Assembly (NCBI RefSeq): GCF_036588685.1
Contig: NC_086382.1
Coordinates: forward strand, 64,650,929 to 64,714,928
Length of the DNA stretch: 64,000 bases
From: Mytilus trossulus
Lineage: Eukaryota; Mollusca; Bivalvia; Mytilida; Mytilidae
Direction: 5' to 3'
Made by a program: the position numbers and the translations under genes. Positions 12,901 to 20,668 of the stretch are shown here, in pieces (positions within the stretch are counted from its first letter, which is position 1; the number at the start of each line of letters is the position of its first letter). The notes under the pieces are model-generated. The model did not search any database. It saw only the letters and a list, made by a program, of their open reading frames with translations, and was not told the DNA's origin.

Positions 12901-13501
12901 CCAGACTATGGAATTGAAACATGTATTTACATTTTGCATCGATTGTTATTTTGTTTTCTTCTAATTTAAAAGTACTACTGCCTTTATTGCTTGTCACTAT
13001 ATCCAACAAAAAATTGTTCTGGGATCAACACTTACATAACAAATATTTCTTTGTATTATCACATTCTGAAAACCATAAATCTCAAACTCTTCCACTGAAT
13101 AATTTAGAAAACTTAGTATATTTTGAAGACATATAAAAGATATAAAAATATAAAAAAGCTAGGCAGAGGAAACTGAACAGGTGCGTGAAATATACCTGTA
13201 TAGGCTACGCCTCCGCTGTCAGCGCCTCCAAATGGAAGCGAAAGAATAACTTCCACATCATTGTAGATGTACACAACTCCTCCATAATCATGTGCATCAT
13301 CATTATCTCTTTGTGCCGATCCGATTCCAGTAAAAATGTAATCCACACCATCTATGACAACTTTGATTTGAATATCCACTTTAACTGGAAGCTCACCAAG
13401 GGAATGTATCATTGTAAGACTTGAATTTTCTGAATTCTGAGATTCAATAGGGTGCCAGTTACTGATAAAAGATGGCTTATTCCAGCCATAAACATCATGA
13501 A
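739..13501 (-). CDS. Unrecognised multi-exon gene, probably extracellular protein (partial)
   Basis: Four exons on the minus strand join in one frame: 13501-13196, 11636-11505, 11017-10910 and 935-739, about 247 codons. Each has an AG acceptor. The first three have GT donors with phase-1 exits and every exon is entered in phase 1; the last ends in phase 0 at CAG/GTAGGG. This phase agreement is the main evidence for one gene. The protein is rich in Gly, Asn, Asp and aromatic residues. It repeats a pattern of 'P-x-x-V-x-x-Q', an acidic/Gly stretch and a short beta-like segment (LGELPVKVDIQIKV in the first exon, VFPDLVTAQTHLDGG in the third), suggesting related beta-sandwich domains separated by symmetrical introns, as in shuffled extracellular proteins. 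I do not recognise the family. Signal peptide, start and stop are not seen; the gene probably continues past both ends. Introns carry a TTAA MITE, R4 repeats and retroelement tails. Confidence 0.6.
2240..2500 (+). repeat. R2 dispersed repeat, diverged copy
   Basis: Shows the family landmarks in order: 'TTGAAGGCCGTAAGGTGACC', 'TATAGTTGTTAATT', 'TGTGTCATTTGGTC' and the terminal 'GTGGAGAGTTGTCTCATT'. The same block recurs at 25.7, 26.2 (reverse), 30.3, 42.3 and 60.0 kb (reverse). Apparent ORFs here are chance. Confidence 0.7.
2790..3090 (+). repeat. R1 retroelement 3' UTR, degenerate
   Basis: A decayed version of the sequence that follows the RT stop at 3766: it keeps a CCCCTTTTCATGAATATAAC segment, a GTGTACTTTTGTGTACTG stretch and a GTCAGTTTATTTTCG stretch. 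Confidence 0.5.
3397..3965 (+). mobile_element. R1 retroelement: RT C-terminal tail plus 3' UTR
   Basis: An ORF from about 3428 to the TAA at 3766 carries KRDD, VNFPFLSSNIP, VYISQLIRYSRAC, FLDR, LTRKLLNQ and LRKFYGRHHELVDRYG. From memory this is the post-catalytic tail of a metazoan reverse-transcriptase protein family with an RYIDDV-type active site; the catalytic part is absent, so this is a 5'-truncated copy. The following 200 bases, ending near 'TGACTGTCCCTCTGGTATCT', are its 3' UTR and recur at 5.7, 38.2 and 61.6 kb. I am unsure which retroelement clade it belongs to. It lies in an intron of the minus-strand gene. Confidence 0.72.
3970..4105. repeat. Degenerate short tandem repeat (CATTACAAA-type)
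   Basis: Loose tandem copies of a roughly 20-base unit containing CATTACAAACGTTACTCACC, directly after the R1 3' UTR. It may be the decayed terminal satellite of that element. Confidence 0.5.
4640..4940 (-). repeat. R5 dispersed repeat
   Basis: Contains GTCAGGAGCCTCTGGCC, TTCAGTATGGCG, 'AGGACGCCTCCGCGTGCGG' and GGTCGAGTTGTTGTCTC, in reverse orientation relative to the copy split around 40.3-41.2 kb. The nearby ORF of 97 codons has no family resemblance. Confidence 0.65.
5735..6180 (-). mobile_element. R1 retroelement tail, reverse copy
   Basis: Reverse complement of the 3.4-3.96 kb element. The minus strand gives the end of the RT tail (KSSLCKFYGRHHKLVD, then SYGITVSQ) followed by the same 3' UTR. 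Starts next to GAGACGAAAGATACCAGAGG, the common 3' end of the family. Confidence 0.7.
6888..6960 (-). repeat. R4-related fragment
   Basis: GGTACCAATTTTCTTGCACC, AGATGCGCATTTCGACAA and CTCTTCAGTGATGCTC match, in reverse, the end of the R4 family (GATGAGTC, GACGAAACGCGC, GGTACCTTTGAT) seen at 8.5-9.4 kb. Confidence 0.45.
6961..8516. other. Intron sequence of the minus-strand gene, nothing recognised
   Basis: AT-rich, with poly-A and poly-T runs. Short ORFs on both strands lack any motif, and I see no exon with paired splice sites. Confidence 0.5.
8517..9362 (+). repeat. R4 family, tandem array of about 2.4 units of 354 bp
   Basis: GGATCCTCAATGCTCTTCA recurs at 8521, 8874 and 9229, giving units of 353 and 355 bp that are nearly identical. 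Each unit contains a GATGAGTC box, a GACGAAACGCGCGTCTGGCG box able to form a small GACG/CGTC hairpin, then CCTGGTACCTTTGATAACT, GTCGATGCCACTGCTGGTGG and TCAACACTTCGGTGTTGAC (a perfect hairpin). The array ends at the GATAACT box of the third unit. A diverged monomer lies at 13.65-14.03 kb. Two nearly identical minus-strand ORFs (87 and 80 codons) are by-products of the repeat. Confidence 0.85.
9781..10370. mobile_element. TTAA-type MITE (590 bp)
   Basis: Imperfect terminal inverted repeats, GGTGGCTCGGGTGTCTT on the left and the reverse complement GGTGGCTGGGGCGTCTT on the right, flanked on both sides by TTAA (9777-9780 and 10371-10374). TTAA duplication is characteristic of piggyBac and Kolobok-like transposases. 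The interior has no transposase; a 177-codon minus-strand ORF shows no motif. Internal GGTGACCC motifs occur twice. Confidence 0.8.
10910..11017 (-). CDS. Unrecognised gene, exon C
   Basis: 108 nt, phase 1 in and out. Acceptor ATTTCAG. It encodes VFPDLVTAQTHLDGGYYSDGQ, resembling the LGELPVKVDIQIKV segment of exon A. Confidence 0.5.
11225..11372 (+). repeat. R4 family, diverged fragment
   Basis: Keeps CACTGATGAGCCTTATG, 'AAGACGAAACGCGCCTATGG' and CATTATAAGCCTGGCAC in R4 order. Lies between exons C and B of the minus-strand gene. Confidence 0.65.
11505..11636 (-). CDS. Unrecognised gene, exon B
   Basis: 132 nt, phase 1 in and out, with a strong donor (TTCAG/GTAAGT). It encodes NGFVRVKAWKQADFPIP, which continues the beta-rich pattern of exon A. 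Confidence 0.58.
12300..12450 (-). repeat. R3 dispersed repeat, fragment
   Basis: Reverse copy: the TTTGAACATTGGTATACTGC and GTTGTCTTTATT landmarks, preceded by GTTTCCCACGGTTTGAG. It lies in the intron between exons A and B of the minus-strand gene. Confidence 0.6.
13196..13501 (-). CDS. Unrecognised gene, exon A
   Basis: 306 nt, phase 1 in and out. It encodes YGWNKPSF, then HSLGELPVKVDIQIKV, GSAQRDND and YGGVVYIYND. Acceptor is TTTTTTAG, donor ACAG/GTATAT. No stop in frame, although surrounding sequence is AT-rich and stop-dense. An upstream exon is required but not found before about 17 kb. Confidence 0.6.
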
Positions 13502-13654
13502 CTAAAAAATCGAAATCAAATAATAAACAGAAAAACAAGTAAGAGAAAACAAAAACAAGACAATAGATAGAAAAAAAAAAGATTATTCGATAATGTTGAC
13601 TGCTGTATCTTTATTTTTAACATTTTTAACTATTATGTCTGTTTGCTTTGTTTA

Positions 13655-14030
13655 TAAGCCTGGTACCTTTGGTAACTATTTACATCACCAGGTAAATGCC
13701 ACTGTTGGTAGACGTTTTGTCCCCGAGGTTATCACCAGCCCAGTAGTCAACACTTCATTGTTGACATGAATACCAATAATGTGGTTATTTTTATAAATTT
13801 CCTGTTTACAAAACTTTTTTTTTCGAAAAACAAAAGATTTTATTATCCCAGGCAAAGATTATCTTATCCGTATTTGGAACAACGTTTAGGAGTTTTGGAT
13901 ACTCAATGCTCATTAAATAAGTACTTGTTTGGATTTATAAATATTTTGACATGAGAGTCACTGGTGGGTCTTTCGTAGATGAAACGCGCGTCTGGCGTAC
14001 TAAATTATAATCCTGGTACCTTTGATAACT
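13655..14030 (+). repeat. R4 family monomer bounded by direct repeats
   Basis: Starts with ATAAGCCTGGTACCTTTGG and ends with 'ATAATCCTGGTACCTTTGAT', so the same box bounds both ends of one 350-bp unit. Interior matches the 8.5 kb array with roughly 10-15 percent differences (eye estimate). It lies just 5' of exon A. Confidence 0.75.
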
Positions 14031-14049
14031 ACTATACATCGATGTCAAT

Positions 14050-14260
14050 ATAATGTAATTTAATGCCACTGTCATAAAAGTTAAAGGTTTAGCTAGGTTT
14101 AATCCGGCCAGTTTCTACATAATAAAATAACTGTAACAAGTCAGGAGTTCGACAGTTGTTATCCATTCGTTTGGTTTGTGTGAACTTTTGGTTTTGCTTT
14201 TTGAGTACCGACTTACGATTTGAATTTTCTTTGGAGTTTTTTATTTTTTTATTTTATTTT
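14050..14260 (+). repeat. R6 dispersed repeat
   Basis: Landmarks: TGCCACTGTCATAAAAGTTA, GGTTTAGCTAGGTTTAATCC, 'AACAAGTCAGGAGTTCGACA', TTATCCATTCGTTTGG and GAATTTTCTTTGGAGTT. Further copies lie at 58.15 and 61.1 kb in the same orientation. Confidence 0.7.
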
Positions 14261-16299
14261 TTCCTTATTATTATTATTTGTCAAAATGAAAATTCAAAAA
14301 GCAACAAAACCATCAGTTGTTTAAATTCTAAGAATTAGCATACCTGTGAAATGTATGAAACGTAATAACAATAGTGAAACGTCCCATTTCATTTCGAAAA
14401 TTCAGTTAAAAAATCCTGAATCCACATATAAATGGATGTTGTAGAACTTTAAAGACCTTTCGACTAAATCCAATCAACTTACGATAAGAAATGTTTGTAC
14501 AAAGTAATACAAATTTGTTTTATATTCGTGTTAACGTCTTCATAAACAACATCTAACAGTTAATACAATATTTGTTCTCTATTGGTCTCAATGAGAATGA
14601 CCAATTCAAATAAAAAGACAACTATAAATTTCGATTTGTTTTCAGTATATCTATTTTTTGTTCTTAATTTATTATATTTTCGTCTTTTCAAATATTTAAG
14701 TACTGTAAAGAAAAGTATCATCGCATTAAGTTCTTACTTTAAAGAACATCACAATCTTCTCATATTCTTGATCTTTTCATATAAGGAAAGAATTTGCGTT
14801 GTTTTGCCACTCGTGAAAGTCGCGAAAAAAATTTCCACCTGCATTTTACGGGTAATGGATAAAAACACTACTGAGCTTCTACACATAGTCATACGCAAAA
14901 CAAAAGATGAATTAAGACACAATATTCTTTAACATCTGTTGTAAACCACACTCTTATAATGATTCTGTTATTCTGAGTAGATTTCATACATCATATAATA
15001 ATCATACCTTGACGACAAACAGTTATGAATGTACACAGATAACTAGTGTACCGAACAAAAAATAATAATAATGTAAAACAACCGTTTTAAACAGCAAATA
15101 ATCGAATTGATATCAACATTTGATTTCACATTTGAATACAAGTTACATTTTATATAAGCTTAGGATTTCAAATAAAAAAAATACATGGAAAGCACTGAAA
15201 ATTCATTGAAAAGGGGAGATAACTCTTCATTTTGTAGAAAATTTTGTTGCGTTGTTAGTGAACTTTAAAATCATTTTCTTAGCTATTCACTGTTGATTCA
15301 AAAATATCTCTTTGACATATATATATATATCGTTTGAATGATATAAACATTGCATTGGAACCAAAAATTCAGTGGGGAAAATATTATGTTGTGCCACCCA
15401 TATAATAGGATTTGCCTCATATTTACTTGGAAAACTTCTTAAATATTCATGATTGTTAATTTCTAAAATTCAAGTAGGAAATTTAACTCCTTATTTTGAA
15501 TTCTTCACAATATGAATATAATTATAAATGAGGTGATGTGATATATATATCGATTATATATAAACGATAAAAGAATGATTTGAAGGACATTTTTTTTTAT
15601 ACTTAAATATTTAAAAATAGATATGAAGCCATATATCAAATACATGTACATTTTTAAAAGTGCGAACCAAGAAACCCGTTTCTTATGTGTAGAAGTGATA
15701 TGTTCTTGCATAAATGATATTATACCAAATCAATAAGATAAGAATCATTGTATATGGACAAAAACTTAGAATACCAATACTTATAAATATAGCAAATAAT
15801 ATTATTTTGACTATTTATCAATTAAATAATCTCAAAAACGTTTTGTCGTATAAAACATCCAAGGGAGTCAGGTTTCTCGGAAGAAAGTTCGGTCATTCTT
15901 TTAATATAAAATAATTTACGATCAATAGAATGATAGAATGCGTATAGAAAAAGTCATTTCAACTTTATTCTCAGTATCGATCTGGGAAGCCACACTTGTA
16001 TTTTCAAATCAATTTCTTTACGTAGAATAAAATAACAACTGACCACTGTTTCACCTTTAATTATTGAATTCTTTGAAGTTAACAACTTAAGAAAATAAAA
16101 GTCGTGGCTTTCATAATTTGCTTTTAAAACCAATTGATTTGTAATAATTTCTTATTTTATCAAAACAAATATCAACACAAATATTTTTTATCTACATTTA
16201 TTCAAAATCAAATTGAATTATTCCTACATTACATAAGTGTAGGTGAAAATATGGAATATATCCTTATTTTTATTATATATAAAGCCAACAGTAGTTTAC
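14261..16299. other. AT-rich sequence, nothing recognised
   Basis: Short ORFs have no motif. AT dinucleotide runs lie near 15320 and 15545, and a GGGGAGATAACTC motif near 15213 is shared with the TTAA MITE and the 10.67 kb region, so pieces of that repeat may be present. No upstream exon of the minus-strand gene found. Confidence 0.45.
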
Positions 16300-16375
16300 C
16301 AATGTCCAAAGAGTCATTAATCGATTGAGAAAAAACAAAGCCGTGTTACAAACTTAACCCCAGGGAAACGCATCA
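16300..16375 (+). repeat. R3 dispersed repeat, fragment
   Basis: ATCGATTGAGAAAAAACAAA, CCGTGTTACAAACTTAACCC and AGGGAAACGCATCAACTATG match the middle of the R3 copies at 24.2 and 50.0 kb. Confidence 0.55.
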
Positions 16376-16918
16376 ACTATGATCTAATTAGTTTATTCAA
16401 TTGTTTGGTGTTATTTTACCTTTATGTGATATAAGTACCACATAAAACGTAATTTGATGCTCATTAAGCATTTCATCATGTTTATTATTTGCATGTATTT
16501 TATGTTATTTCAACATGGGATTACACGATGGGTTTTAACCTTTAGTTATAGAATGGACATGTGTCTTTTGTATTATGTGAAAACGGCAATATTGTTCTTG
16601 GTTTTCATATGATGAAGATATAATAAATTAATGAGTTATTTTAAGGTCTGGAGCTTGCATTGCAGTACCTTCTAGTAGTCTTTTGTTAAGTAATGTATCG
16701 TTGTCATTTTGCTCCTTCCGATAACTATTCATGCATACTCTTATCTCTTCAAATTTAATGTTACTGTGTGTATTAATAGGTGTTTGTTTATTTTTATTTG
16801 AATTATTATTGTGTACGAGTGGAAGCAGTTAAACACTCAACAACACAACACAACCACAAGAATACACACTTTAGTTCAAGTACCATACAAAACTTTTTCG
16901 TCACATTAGTTCCTTTTT

Positions 16919-18000
16919 TTATATACAAATACAAATACAAATATACAAATATTTTTATTGGCACAAACACAATTACAATAATTGGCAATGGCCCATACAA
17001 CTGATATACAAATAGTAATAATGCATAGAATATCAACTTAGGCATATTTCGAACAATATCATCGAACGATATCAATATCATCAACAGTATTAAATGATTA
17101 AAAAAAAGATATATCAATTACATAGTTGGTCAAACAAAATAAGTATTGAAAATAACGACAATATTAATATGTAATATTATGAACAATGATTATTAGCAAT
17201 TTTATAGAGTTTGTTCTGCTTTACGCAGGTTCAAACTGTCTGAGATGAAAGAGGAAGTTAATTTTAGGATTGTGTATGAATTATTATTTAATAAAAAGAT
17301 TATATTATTTTCATGTTTTTGAAATTTTGTAGGATCAACAATTATCATTGAAACTTTATGGTAAAATATGTCCCTCTTAGTAGAGTATTTTTCACAATGT
17401 AAAAGAAAATGTTTTTCATTTTCAATTTGACCAGAATTACATACAGAGCAGTATCTCTCATTTCTGGGAATATTTAGATGTCTCCCTCTTTCAATCATCA
17501 GTGTATGAGCGCTTATACGGATCTTACATATTGCAGCTCTGTCACTTCTGTTTTTTAATATATCAACATAGGGTGGTCTTCTGCCCATTATGTAGAGACT
17601 TTTGATAAAAGTCTAACTTTTTGGATTCAAATATATTTGCATTTTGAACTTGCAAACATTGGTCATTAATTCTTTGTTTAATAGAATTTAAATTACCTTT
17701 AACATAATTAAAGTTTTTGATGATATAAGACATTCCAAGTTCATTCAAAAGACTCTTGACCTTTTTGACCCAAGGGTTTGAATCTACAGATTTAGTGAAT
17801 ATATCATATGCCAAAGAATTTTCCGAAGAAACTATATGGTTCAGGTAGTTGAATATTGAATATAATATTTTATTTTTTAAGGGAATTCTATTAAGTTCAG
17901 CTCGACATCCATCATTAGATGCCTTACAGTGAACCCCTAATATGTCTTTGATAAATTTAACATGAAGTTTTTCAAATGGATCACAATTGTGACTTGGATT
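16919..18000 (-). mobile_element. 5'-truncated non-LTR retrotransposon (LINE), C-terminal region and 3' UTR
   Basis: On the minus strand from 18000: DPFEKLHVKFIKDILGVH, ASNDGCRAELNRIPLKNKI, NPWVKKVKSLL, then after a frame change near 17575 RPPYVDILKNRS and the zinc-finger-like CSVC-NSGQIENEKHFLLHC (17461-17400), ending at a TAA near 17202. The C-x2-C-x(n)-H-x(4)-C pattern is common at the end of Jockey/CR1-like LINE proteins. The 3' UTR runs to an ATTTGT-type tandem tail at about 16950-16919, as expected for a LINE 3' end. Endonuclease and RT are missing, so the copy is dead on arrival and further broken by the frameshift. Confidence 0.78.
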
Positions 18001-18838
18001 GTATCAATTGGCAATCATATACAATTATCTTTCTACATCATATTCTATTGATTTCACGATGGTTTTGATTTGTATTGATCAAGTTCCTCACCTGCGATCT
18101 TGTTCCAAAATATGCAGACGCTCATATTTTACATCATTTGTAAAGTAGGCAATAACCTCCACCTTTTTTCTATTTTTAGAGGCATCCGTTCTTACTTTTC
18201 AATTGTTAATGTATTAGAGTCACGACTCACCGTGGAGTCCACAAAAGTTGATTAAAAAGTTAATGTTGCATGTATTGTCACGTTAACGTTTATCCTTCTA
18301 AGTATAGCTATAAAATGAAATTAGGTAGATTTAACATGTTCAAGTCTTAAATCGTCGAGTAGTACATATAAAAAGATTTAAAAAGAACGTAAATTTCTTG
18401 TATATTCTATATTTAACTAATGGATTTCTGATCTATATAGATAACATAGAAAATGGTAGAATATATATCCTAGGAATGCGTAAAATGGAGTTTAGTGAAC
18501 TAATAATAGTAACTGCAATTTTTTTTTACAAAAACGGGGATGGGGGATTAAGAATCAAAAGAAATAATATTTAATGTGTAATCTTATTTTAATGCTTTAT
18601 ATAAACTGCGCTAAAACATTTCTATTTCAAATTCAATTATATGCATTTTACAGCTGAAGTAACCAATATAATTACCATAACTACATTTTTCTATTTACTG
18701 TCAATAGTAGCTTTAATAGTAACATACACATATAAAATTATGTAACCTTTCTCAAACATTAAAAAAAATACGAACTTAATAGTAAAACAAAGAGAATAGA
18801 AAACCAATAGTAGTTCAAACAATTTTTTCTAGCGTACT
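18001..18838. other. AT-rich sequence, nothing recognised
   Basis: No coding exon, RNA or named repeat identified between the truncated LINE end and the TTTCCGC-bounded element. Confidence 0.45.
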
Positions 18839-19876
18839 GCATTTCCGCTAATTTTTCAAAGTCCCATTACTACGTTTCCGCAAATTTAAAGTATACGTTT
18901 CCGCAATTTGTATTTATTGACTTTTCCAGAAATTTACCCGGAAAATTATAGATATTTGAATATTATAATATAAAATAAATATTTCAATTTTATTTAAAAA
19001 AAAAGAAAAGGTTCTGATCTTATATCTTCAATATATTAGATATACCTAGTTGACTCTGGTAAGGATTTTGGTAAATGGCTAGCTCATTTCTTTGGTTTGG
19101 CTTACTTGTCAACTGAGATGATCAAAGCATGTTTTGTTGTATTAATAGCCGATTATTCATCTGACGATAAATGCATGAAGTTTTTCCGATTATATTTTGG
19201 AATTTTATATAGAGAGCAATTCGGGATTTCCACCAACCAATTGAACATCACCTCCTGACCCCGATCAAAAGAGAACAACGACTAGTGCCGAGTCTTTTCA
19301 TGCCAACCCGAACGAGCAGAGTGACGCTAGCCGTCCTAACATTTTTGTCTGCGTCGATGTGTTCATGGTGTTATTGAAACTGAAAACAACCTCTTACATA
19401 AAGATGAGAACTGATTTTACTCTAACTGTTAAAGCACCCGGCGTTCGGAAATATGAAAAGGAAAAGATGGACTTCCTTCTTGAACAAAATACAAAACTTG
19501 TAAACAGTGAATGTACGACATATTGGCTACAAATATTCTGCCAGCACTGACTTATGAATTCATAACAAGATATATCGGATAATTGTATCTTTTGAACATA
19601 CGTTTTCATCCATTTTGATGATGAATTTTACTTGCATGCTTTGATGAACTTTAACTTAATAAATATTGATTTCTTTTTATTATAGCTTTGCTTTCGATCA
19701 ACAGGTATTCCTTAATTATTTGTGGAAAAGTAATAATTATTTTTGGTGAATAGTTACTTTTTTTCCGGAAAAGTAAGATATTTATTCATGTTATTTGCGG
19801 AAACGTAATTTTTTCCCCCGGAAATGTCATCTTTATTACCGGAAAAGTAATGCCAATTTGCGGAAACGAAAAACGC
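18839..19876. mobile_element. Putative non-autonomous element with inverted arrays of TTTCCGC motifs
   Basis: The left end has TTTCCGC at 18842, 18875 and 18899 and then CCGGAAAA near 18939. The right end has the opposite orientation: CCGGAAAA near 19765, GCGGAAACG at 19797 and 19860, CCGGAAA near 19818 and 19839. Motif spacing is about 20-35 bases on both sides. Inverted clusters of one short motif at both ends resemble the subterminal transposase-binding arrays of hAT and related DNA transposons. The interior is less AT-rich, with a 63-codon ORF (19359-19550) that has no recognisable domain. I see no certain target-site duplication, so the boundaries are approximate. Confidence 0.5.
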
Positions 19877-20508
19877 CGATTTTGTTAATATTGCAATTGT
19901 AAATGCTAAATGGAAGTCCCTTCACCATGTTCACATGCATGTTTTAAAACCGTATTATAATAAGAAATGCATACACGTGTATATTTGTTTCATTTAAAAA
20001 TTAATCTATATTACTGATATATTTTATAGACAACAATGATCTTTGAAATAAACTAATAAAACAAACAATTTCTCCATCACCATCTAGCTCATCTTATATA
20101 TAAATCAAACCTCTTCCTCTTATTTAAAAATACTTCATCAAGGTAAATAAATATAGCTTTATTTTTATATGTAAAAATTACCCAGATGTTATTTATAGAA
20201 AAGGAAATTCTTTTCTATTTTTAGGAATATGAAAACCTCTGCGTTTTAATAAATCTAACAGCGGATATAAAAGATCAAATTTTAGTCGTAGTTATATTTT
20301 GGAAATATCTTAGACGATATGGGTTGTGAGGTAAAGTATTCAAGTAAAGACATTATTATTTTTGTAATTCCAAATAATCTTGCAATCACATTGCATTGCT
20401 AAAATGATATTCGAAAAAAAAAGATGCAGTTGATTTTTTTGTTATTTAAATGTTTATAATTTTGTATGGTTTGCATATTTCTAAATAAATGCAAAATTTA
20501 TATTACAG

Positions 20509-20668
20509 ATACTTATTCCACAGACACCACAATTTGGACGTCCAAGAACAGGAGCAAAACACAGAGAATACTCATCCTTCCTGACAAGAAAACAATCATT
20601 CAACTGTTCTCAGATATTAACTGGGCAAAGTGTGCATAACTTAGCGTCAGTAGGATTCTTTTATGCAG
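20509..20668 (+). CDS. IAP-1 exon: N-terminal half of BIR
   Basis: Acceptor TATTACAG, donor GCAG/GTAAGA, phase 1 out. Encodes the helical half of the BIR (EYSSFLTRK, HNLASVGFFYA). The WP pair usual near the start of a BIR is missing. Confidence 0.85.

Noticed and set aside
19359-19609. Overlapping ORFs on both strands as a small gene
   Set aside because: Both are short, lack motifs and fall within the putative TTTCCGC-bounded element.
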